Assembly: GCA_943736015.1 (NCBI GenBank)
Contig: OX031066.1
Coordinates: forward strand, 23,358,127 to 23,422,126
Origin: Tridacna crocea
Lineage: Eukaryota > Mollusca > Bivalvia > Cardiida > Cardiidae
DNA: 64,000 nucleotides
Reading direction: 5' to 3'
Made by a program: the position numbers and the translations under genes. The notes beneath the pieces are model-generated. The model did not search any database. It was not told the DNA's origin and worked only from the letters and a program-made list of their open reading frames with translations. How positions within the stretch are numbered: position 1 is the stretch's first letter; the number at the start of each line of letters is the position of its first letter. Of the stretch, positions 56,823-64,000 are shown in pieces.

Positions 56823-57135
56823 GCCATGTGGTGTTAAAAGGTAGTTTAATGCATCTGCGAAAAGTATCCATCCGTGTCAGCCTACGCAGTCCACGCTATC
56901 CGATATGAATCGAAACTTTTTGCTTTGTGAAATTTTTCAACATGTCCAAGGACCAGTCTATCTCAGGACTTAATCAGTTGTTTTGACCCAAAAGATTTTT
57001 ATTGTATCCATAATTATGTGATTACTTGCTTTGCATAATACATAGCAGAGATGCATACCCTCCCCCCCCCCCCTTTCCCACAGCGACGCTAATAATGTGT
57101 ATTTTATGCATAACCTCCCTTGTTTTCCAGGGATT

Positions 57136-57609
57136 ACAACCTACGCATTGCATAGGTCATCGGAGACATTTTAAATCCGCCATTTTCTTTTAAAAAGGTA
57201 AGTTTTTCAGCTTGTACATTATTGTTATTGAAGAACTGTCTAAACAACGCAGTGCATATGGTACCTGACAACTTTCTTCGTTAGTATACATTAATATTTT
57301 GTTCATCAGTATGGTTGATTTTGCAATTATCTCCGCACAATTTTCGAAGCGGGCGACACATGTGCGATTTAATAATAGATGTCGTATACAATGCCTTTAA
57401 GAATAATTGGGTCGAAGTGTTTAGAGCTACAACATTGTTTCATGGCATTTTTATTTCACGAATAGGACAAATATATTTACCATCACCAGATGACGTAGGT
57501 ATTCTAAGTAAATTTTAGATACATTATACCTTTTTGAAGTAATTTAATAATCTGCACTTTGCGCACAAAATGGCGGCTATTCCGACACCTCTGCTATGAC
57601 GTAGGTTGT
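57136..57609. mobile_element. 474-bp element with long imperfect inverted ends
   Basis: ACAACCTACG...CCGCCATTTT at the left mirrors AAAATGGCGG...CGTAGGTTGT at the right, each followed inward by AAAGGTA. No transposase frame. It directly abuts a family C copy with a damaged left end. Confidence 0.72.
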
Positions 57610-57612
57610 CAC

Positions 57613-57845
57613 CTTTGAAAAAGGGGTATTCGGACATTTGTGTAAAGTGTCGTCTCGGATCAGCCTGCGCATTCCGCGTGTACTAATCTGAGACGGCACT
57701 TCACGACACCATTAGATTTTGCCATACAGCAGAATTGCGCAAAACAGAAAAGTATACAAAAATCGAAAGTGTCGTTCCGGATTTGTCTGCGCGGACTCAG
57801 GACCCAAATGTCTGAATGACCCTTTTCGTGTGTTACAGGCCATAT
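57613..57845 (+). mobile_element. Family C MITE, copy 7, left end truncated
   Basis: AAAAAGGGGTATTCGGACAT onward; right end CGTGTGTTACAGGCC intact. Confidence 0.8.
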
Positions 57846-57961
57846 CAATAGTTATTGTATCCAAATATTCTTCTGAAAACTGAAATCTACCGAATTCCAG
57901 AGCTTTATACTCATTAATAGCACTTTAAAAAAATGCTTAACCTAGAGGACCCGTAATACAA

Positions 57962-58310
57962 AACAGCTATTTCCACTGTAATATTATCCTACAAAATTTG
58001 CCAAGATTAGAAATGAGTATTATTGTACTACTTTAACCAAGCCATTTTTTCCTTTCTGTCCTTCCTAGAATTATCATTTATAACTCTAAAACCACTATAT
58101 TTTCTTTCCAAAGGGAGATAATAATTACCTCCCTTTTCTAGAAATTATTAGAAAGATCAACAGATAATTTCAAGCTACACATCAAGGGAACTTCTGGTCG
58201 GTTAAAAATGTACAAAAGTATTATATCCGTATAAATCTGTCTTTATCAACTGTCAAGACATTTTATGCCATGCTGCACTAGAAGTATTAAGGGTCCACTA
58301 CCTTAAATGT
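57962..58310 (+). mobile_element. Repeat K, copy 2 (empty site)
   Basis: AAACAGCTATTTCCACTG to GCACTAGAAGTATTAAGGG; uninterrupted CTTTAACCAAGCC. Confidence 0.82.
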
Positions 58311-58604
58311 ATCCAAAAATACTACAGTAAACAGAAACTTATCCACTGAATTCCTTTTTGTTTTAGCTTTTTCTGGCTATTCCGTATAAGTAGCTTTGCA
58401 AGACAGTTCTTGCACACGTAACGCATTATTATTATCAAATAAACTCCAGACCTTGCATTTGCCTGATAAAACAGCGATGACAACAGCTCATCAAATTTTC
58501 AAATGGTACCCCTTTATTTTACCATTTCCCCTTGGATAAAGAGTTCCCTAATCCCTGATATGGCTACTTCTTTTCCAGAGATCTATGTCTCCACAAAAGA
58601 AAAG

Positions 58605-58800
58605 CCCTATGGCTGTTAAGCACGACTCACTGACCATTTTGCAGACAGTGTAGATTCAAGATCAGACTGCACAGAACGTGCAGTCTGATCTTGAATCTAC
58701 ACTGTCCGATAGGGAGATATCATTCCCCAAACCATGACTGAAACAGCAATATTTCGGTTTTTACTGTCGAAATTAAAATTTAATTTTTGATAATTAGCAG
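58605..58800 (+). mobile_element. Family D MITE, near-consensus
   Basis: GTGTAGATTCAAGATCAGAC and its perfect mirror around AGAACGT; GGCTGTTAAGCACGACTCAC end. Confidence 0.85.
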
Positions 58801-58835
58801 GATGACGGTTTTGAAAGTGATAGGGGACGGGGAAT

Positions 58836-59012
58836 TTAACCCTTTCCCAAACGACAAATGTTAGACTCTTCCAAACTGACAGTTTGCAGACAACAATTCT
58901 AAGTTTGATGAATATGGTAGAAAGTTCTCTTATAGGGTAGAAAACACTGTGGGAAAAGGAGAAATTGTACTGCAGACACGTAAAAACCAGGGCTTGTTTG
59001 GGAAAGGGTTAA
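58836..59012 (+). mobile_element. Family A MITE, copy 30, one hairpin arm deleted
   Basis: TTAACCC / GGGTTAA present, but only the left arm of the core remains (GGGAAAAGGAGAAATTG). Confidence 0.8.
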
Positions 59013-59242
59013 CCCTTTACCAAACAATCCCTGGTTTTTACGGCCCTAAGGGTGTAGCCTTTAAAAAACATTGTGGGAAAAGGAGAAAATGCTGGTTACC
59101 ACCATTTTCTCCTTTTCCCACAATGTTTTCTACTCTTCCAAAGTCAAATTTCAATTTTTGAGTCACATTTGTTTTTATTTTGTCGTGTGCAAATGCTTTC
59201 AATTCGGACCGGACCAAGTTTTTGTCGTTTGGTAAAGGGTAA
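59009..59242 (+). mobile_element. Family A MITE, copy 31
   Basis: Shares the TTAA at 59009-59012 with copy 30; perfect hairpin apart from one mismatch (TTACCACCA). Confidence 0.88.
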
Positions 59243-59279
59243 AATTTCTGTTGGTGCCAGTTGAAAATGTACAGGTGTT

Positions 59280-59803
59280 GGCTTCTTTAACAAAGAAGCC
59301 AGGAGAGGTCAGCATCAATGTTTTAAAATAGTTAACTTGCTTTTAATTTCAATATATTTTGGTACATGTAATCAAACAAGTAAAAAAGCCGCCATGTAGA
59401 AACCTCATATATACTTTATATAATGGCCATTTGACCTTCTTGCTGCTTTTTCAAGTTGCATGTTCTTGTCCAGCGGTCCTGTTTCTCTTTTTTAAAGAAA
59501 TTCTTCACATTTTTTCGTCTACTTAGATTTATTTGCTTAATGAAAAATTACAATTACTTGAAAGGTAATTTGCAGCCATTGCAAATTCATAGGGCAAATC
59601 TTTTCTGAAATTCGCCATATAGAAAATAAATTACGTCTACTTCCTTTTCGGGTTTGTTTTTTTTTTTTATCTCGCTTTATTTATAAAACCGTGACGAAAC
59701 AGACTGTGTATCAGAACGATTTTTTCGCAAGAAAAACAGATTTAGACAGCAAATTCTGTAGCAGTCTGCCTTTTAAACTCACCACTGTTGGAGAGGTCTG
59801 ATG
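59280..59803 (+). mobile_element. Dispersed repeat M, copy 2
   Basis: GGCTTCTTTAACAAAGAAGC start, GACGAAACAGACTGTGTATC and CACTGTTGGAGAGGTCTGAT as in 29001-29575. Confidence 0.75.
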
Positions 59804-59944
59804 TACACTCCAAAAGGGGGCTCTCCGTGATCCTTGACACAAAGCACGTCACGGTCACATAATTACGGATCTACAAAAGCCATTTTGTCCAACGACTGAC
59901 TTATATTATGGAATCGTCGTTATAAAATGCAGATAATTTACCAT

Positions 59945-60025
59945 TAGCAAAAATTATCTGCCACGGTCAGCCTGCGCGGACTGCGCAGGCTGACCGTGGC
60001 AGATAATTTTTGCAGGGGCATTACT
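59945..60025. repeat. Perfect palindrome, family E-like
   Basis: AAAAATTATCTGCCACGGTC and mirror, inner CAGCCTGCGCGGACTGCGC; about 32 bp per arm. Confidence 0.85.
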
Positions 60026-60221
60026 CTCACATTTCTTGGCGCATAGCTCATATTCACTCGGCTTTTTCGATGGCTCAAAATACACATGATCCACTGAATC
60101 TCACAGACTCTGAATCTCATCTTATGGACAATGCAAACAGATGGTATAGAATCAAGACAAGACTGACCGCTTTGTCCAGTCTGTCCTTGGAACTGTACCA
60201 TCCACAAAAAGAACTTTAGTT

Positions 60222-60335
60222 TAAACATACTTATTTTACATCGATTGAGAAACAAGGTCTTACAACTTTTACTAATATCTCTCGATTCAGCTTCCTGGGA
60301 ACTCACCAGTACTCGCGTGGGCTCCTGGACCTTTA
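60222..60335 (-). mobile_element. SINE-like fragment, second copy
   Basis: Inverse complement shares GAATCGAGAGA-x-ATTAGTA, TTTCTCAATCGATGTAAAAT with 8784-8949. Confidence 0.6.
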
Positions 60336-60641
60336 CTCTGGCCCGTGGCCCTAAAAGACTGCAGATCCGAAAAAGCATACACCCCCACCCCCAATCCCCA
60401 CCCCACACACGCATATAAAACTTCCTCTCAGATATTAAACATTAAATCCAACACAGAAACAATTCCGTCAATGTGAAAAGAATATCAACGATCCTAATGT
60501 ATATTTGTATCAGAGAACACGCACTATCCGTGCCTTTGCATTTCATCCGACCGAGAAACAACTGAAATATTCATGTTTCTGTAACCCGGTATTACACAAA
60601 AATCTTTAAATAAAAGCAGATATACACGCAAATTTTAACTC

Positions 60642-60873
60642 TTAACCCTTTACCAAACGACAACATTTTGGACAGGTCCAAATTGAAAGCACTTGCAGAA
60701 GATAAAATAAACATAACTAAAAAAATTGAAATTGGTTTCCAGCAGGGTAGAAAACATTGTGGGAAAAGGAGAAAATGCTGGTTACCAGCATTTTCTCCTT
60801 TTCTCACTGTGTTTTCAAAAGGCTTCTTTCTCAGGCTGGTAAAAAAACCAGGGATTGTTTGGTAAAGGGTTAA
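60642..60873 (-). mobile_element. Family A MITE, copy 32
   Basis: TTAACCC / GGGTTAA, reverse orientation, hairpin centred near 60783. Confidence 0.9.
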
Positions 60874-60889
60874 TGTAGTATCATCCTAA

Positions 60890-61255
60890 TGGAAAACAGC
60901 GATCTCAATTATAATTTTATCCTACAAAGTTTGCGGTGATTAAAAATAACTTAAATAAGTGTTATTGTACTTTTTTAACCGAGCCACTTTGTCCTTTTTT
61001 TTCCTTCTTAGAATTTATATTTATAAATCTAAAAGCACTATATTCTCATAACAAAGAGAGATCAAAATTAGATCTACTTCCCTTTTCAAGAAACTAACAA
61101 AAGTATCAACAAATAATCTCAAGATGGACATCAAAGGAATTTTTTGTAGATTAGAAATAAGCAAAAATATTCTATCATTATAAATCCTTATTTATCATCT
61201 AATAGAACATTTTATTCCATGTTGCACTAGAAGCGTTATAGTTGTAATACCTTAA
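60890..61255 (+). mobile_element. Repeat K, copy 3 (empty site)
   Basis: AAACAGCGATCTCAATTATA onward; TTTTTTAACCGAGCC uninterrupted. Confidence 0.8.
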
Positions 61256-61358
61256 GCTGTTAAACAGTCTATTGCTATTCCGGAACGTGCAGTCTGATCT
61301 TGAATCTGTATAAAGAGATCTTTTTCTAGTAGCATTATTTGGCTTTTTACAATCGCCT

Positions 61359-61586
61359 TTAACCCTTTACCGCACAGTGACGAGTTTTAATGCTCCTGGG
61401 AAAGAAGCTTCTTGAACAATTGTGGGCAAAGGAGAAAATGCTGGTAACCAGTATTTTCTCCTTTTCCCACAATGTTTTCTACTCTATCAAAAAAAAAAAA
61501 AAAAAAAAAAGCAGCATTGGATTCAGACTGAAATTGTCGTCTGCAACAGCTTTCAATTTGGACACTGTCGTCTGCTGAAGGGTTAA
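61359..61586 (+). mobile_element. Family A MITE, copy 33
   Basis: TTAACCC / GGGTTAA; a poly(A) run (61489-61510) replaces part of the right half. Confidence 0.85.
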
Positions 61587-62077
61587 AGTTGATGTATTCA
61601 GCAGGATAAGGGTTAACCCAAGTCAAATAAGGATAAAACTGTCTCTCACTCGTTAAGTCAAGGCATGCATTAAAAACAAATGAATCTTAACCATTTTTTA
61701 CCAAGAAATATCTACCAAAAAACCAGACTGCGTGAACTTGCCCGCAAATAGCAATGGGGCCTTAGAATAAACACAAATCATTTACGCATTTTTGACCAAT
61801 CACAAAAAATCTAGGTTGTTCTTTTCATTTTCAGTACCAAAAGTAGGCCTAAACCCAGCACAACTCAGCTGTATAGATAAAGAGACAGCTTTCACATAAG
61901 ATTATTATACATAATAACCCACTTTTCTGATTCACTAACTATGGCTTTTCAATTATTGATACCGCAATGATGCATTCTTTATGTAGGACGTAGTCACGCG
62001 CGATCTCACTTATGAAATGCATGTATTTGAAACTCAAACAAGAATTCCGATACTTCTGTTGAATAGGCAAATTGTTG

Positions 62078-62135
62078 GGGTTGAAGAAGATGAAGAAGAA
62101 AAGGAGAGGGGGAAGAAGAAGGAAGAAGAATAAGA
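62078..62135 (+). repeat. Purine-rich (GAA/GGA)n tract
   Basis: About 58 bp almost all purine, e.g. GAAGAAGATGAAGAAGAAAA. Confidence 0.85.
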
Positions 62136-62248
62136 CCAAGAAGATCTATAATATTCTTGTGAGCATTGTGAAGAGAAAATACGGGACTACATAATTATAC
62201 AGTCAGACAAGTTAAGCATCACCCTAACAAAATTAGTCATATATTTTT

Positions 62249-62476
62249 TTAACCCATTACCACACAATCCCTACTTTTGATGCCCCTGAGAAAGAAGCCT
62301 TTTGAAAACACTGTGGGAAAAGGAGAAAATGCTGGTAACCAGCATTTTCTTCTTTTCCCACAGTGTTTTGTACCCTTTCCAGAACAAATTTCTATTTTTC
62401 AGTCACCTTTTTTTTGTCGTCTGCAGATGCTTTCAATTTGGACCAGTCCAAAATTTTCTCGTGTGGTAATGAGTTG
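62249..62476 (+). mobile_element. Family A MITE, copy 34
   Basis: TTAACCC left, TTGACCC junction to copy 35; hairpin ACTGTGGG variant. Confidence 0.88.
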
Positions 62477-62701
62477 ACCCATTACCAAACGACAATATTT
62501 TAGACTGATCCAAATTGAATGCATTTGCAGACAACAAAAGAAAAGTGACTGAAAATTTGAACTTTGTTTCGTGAAGGGTAGAAAACATTGTGGGAAAGGA
62601 GAAAATGCTGGTTACCAGCATTTTCTCCTTTTCCCACAATGTTTTCTAAAGGCTACTTTCTCAGGGGCGTCAAAAGTAGGGGCTGTGTGGTAGTGGGTTA
62701 A
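62473..62701 (-). mobile_element. Family A MITE, copy 35
   Basis: Opposite orientation to copy 34, sharing the mutated TTGA; right TTAA 62698-62701. Confidence 0.88.
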
Positions 62702-62786
62702 ACGGATAATCCTTTATTTGGTATATTTTCAAGCTATGCACGGACCCACTAGACATGTAACAGTCTGCTTTATGCCAATCGAAAGG

Positions 62787-62891
62787 ATGGCTACGAGAAA
62801 ACTTTCCGAAGCCCAGAAATGGCAAGTTGTGGGCATAAGACAGAGTAATGCTAGTCGAAACACATGGGCTATTGCAGGACAGTTTTGGTGA
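62787..62891 (+). pseudogene. Tc1-like transposase, N-terminal remnant (34 codons)
   Basis: MATRKLSEAQKWQVVGIRQS then NASRNTWAIAGQF: the first helix-turn-helix of Tc1-family transposases (xLSEAQ-x-W-x-I/V-x-G-x-R pattern). It runs straight into the right inverted end, so the DDE domain is deleted. Confidence 0.7.
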
Positions 62892-63039
62892 TTCTTAACT
62901 TATGTCTGACTGTATATATTACTTGATTTCTCATCTTTAGAATGTATTTTGATCAAAATCGTTTTGTAAAAGAGGATCTTACATATATGTTTATATGATA
63001 TCATTTTCATCAAACGAATTAATTTTGATATTGAATGAT

Positions 63040-63245
63040 GCGAGCCTAGACAAGTGTCAAATACATTTTCTTCAAGCCAATCAGAAGTTATGTTATGTTT
63101 AATGGTTGAAAATCTTAGAGAATGATACTAGAGCTGCAGCGCCCGTATTCATCAACCATTCTTAAGTAAGTTCTTTGTCTTAATCTCCAGATTTTTCTAC
63201 ATTTGTGAGTAACACAACTTCTGATTGGCTAAACCGAAAGGAAAG
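63040..63245. mobile_element. Family G hairpin element, copy 3
   Basis: AAGCCAATCAGAAGTTATGT and AACACAACTTCTGATTGGCT as arms; CCCGTATTCATCAACCATTC inside. Confidence 0.7.
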
Positions 63246-63394
63246 AGACAATAATGGTAAGACACAATTATAGCCATTCTTCGGCCAAATATAACACAAG
63301 TTCTACTGGAGCTATGTACAAAAGCCGTGGTCATTCGGCAAATATCATTAGAAAACAGGAGTAAAACTAGGTTCTACATTTACCAAATTTACAT

Positions 63395-63545
63395 TAAAAC
63401 TGGGTATGAAATGACCAAAGTTGGACGAAATTATCAAAGTGAGTATGAAATGACCAAAATAAAAAGTATATAGGTGGGTACGAAATGACCAGAATTGTAC
63501 AAAATGGCCTACGCACGAAATGATCTTATTACGAAATGACTCGAA
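63395..63545. repeat. Irregular array of AAATGACC motifs
   Basis: TATGAAATGACCAAA, ACGAAATGACC and variants recur about seven times at uneven spacing of 12-40 bp. Confidence 0.7.
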
Positions 63546-63764
63546 GCCGAATAAACAATATGGAGGCCTCCATAGGTACTTTTCAAAACCGAATAAAAAT
63601 ACTAGTATAGTGCCGCCGCTCATACGGCGCCACAATAATTGCGAGTTGGTCTATTCATATATTATGTAACGGGAACTAAGCACTGCTTGGGTAAAAAATT
63701 CAAATCCTTCTAGAGTTACTTCCCTTTAAAAATCTGAAATGTGTTGACATCAGCGACAACTAAA

Positions 63765-63960
63765 TATTAGGCATTCACTGTAAAAAGCGGATTTAATGCA
63801 TTTGCAAAAAGTGTCGACTCAGGTCAGCCTGCGCATTCCGCGCAGGCTGACCTGAGCCGAAACTTTTCGCTATTTGTCCATTTTCTGTATATCAAGGGAC
63901 CAGTATAGTCTACCTTGCATGATTTTTATATGTTGTTATACGAGTAGAAAACGGATCTTT
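63765..63960 (+). mobile_element. Family E MITE, well-preserved palindrome
   Basis: GACTCAGGTCAGCCTGCGC / GCGCAGGCTGACCTGAG around ATTCC; TGCATTTGCAAAAAGTGTCG flank. Confidence 0.8.
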
Positions 63961-64000
63961 AGGGATACGCAATAGATCTACTGTGACGACTTATTTTTCC

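Larger units (their letters stand above)
62200..62912 (+). mobile_element. Internally deleted Tc1/mariner-like transposon with nested MITEs
   Basis: Inverted ends of about 26 bp: CAGTCAGACAAGTTAAGCAT at the left, and the mirror of CAGTCAGACATAAGTTAAGA at the right, each next to TA. Inside is a transposase remnant (62787-62891), and two family A MITEs sit in the left part. The rest of the coding region is gone. Confidence 0.78.

Noticed and set aside
60361..60414. Start region of a 156-codon minus-strand ORF (59944-60414)
   Set aside because: It crosses a perfect palindrome (59945-60025) and a SINE fragment; no protein similarity.

Overview
Eukaryotic nuclear DNA, most likely from a bivalve mollusc. 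The evidence is introns with GT-AG sites, an AT-rich background, very dense short palindromic non-autonomous transposons, and tRNA-headed SINE fragments with a tail of molluscan type. A heterodont such as Dreissena is my guess from the look of the repeats, not something shown by the sequence. There is no sign of operons, phage, CRISPR or bacterial genes.

Only two protein-coding genes can be supported. (1) Plus strand, 2629-4928: the last two coding exons of a DIPK1/FAM69-type divergent secretory-pathway kinase; its 5' exons are not recognised. (2) Minus strand, 40950 down to 17262: an almost complete ANKDD1-type gene (ten ankyrin repeats followed by a death domain). I assembled 15 coding exons whose splice phases all agree, giving 513 residues; only the N-terminal exon is missing. 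Ten exons each carry one ankyrin repeat (eight of exactly 99 bp, one of 105, one of 96). Neither gene is obviously linked to the other in function.

Everything else is repeat-dominated. 1-2600 and 5-17 kb: dispersed repeats, including a tandem array grown from a TTAA-flanked MITE (9.69-11.09 kb). 17-41 kb: ANKDD1 introns, full of the same repeats. 41-64 kb: no supportable exon, but MITEs of many families, two regular tandem arrays (a period of about 73 bp at 54.6-55.2 kb; 146 bp at 55.6-56.5 kb), tandem duplications, nested palindromes and an internally deleted Tc1-like transposon.

The main repeat, called family A here, has about 35 copies of roughly 225 bp. Each has a long hairpin core, CCC...GGG ends and TTAA flanks. 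One copy lies inside another repeat whose other two copies show the empty TTAA site, so a piggyBac-type origin can be read from this window alone. Families B to S are labels made for this report. Many apparent small ORFs are just translations of these palindromes and are not genes.
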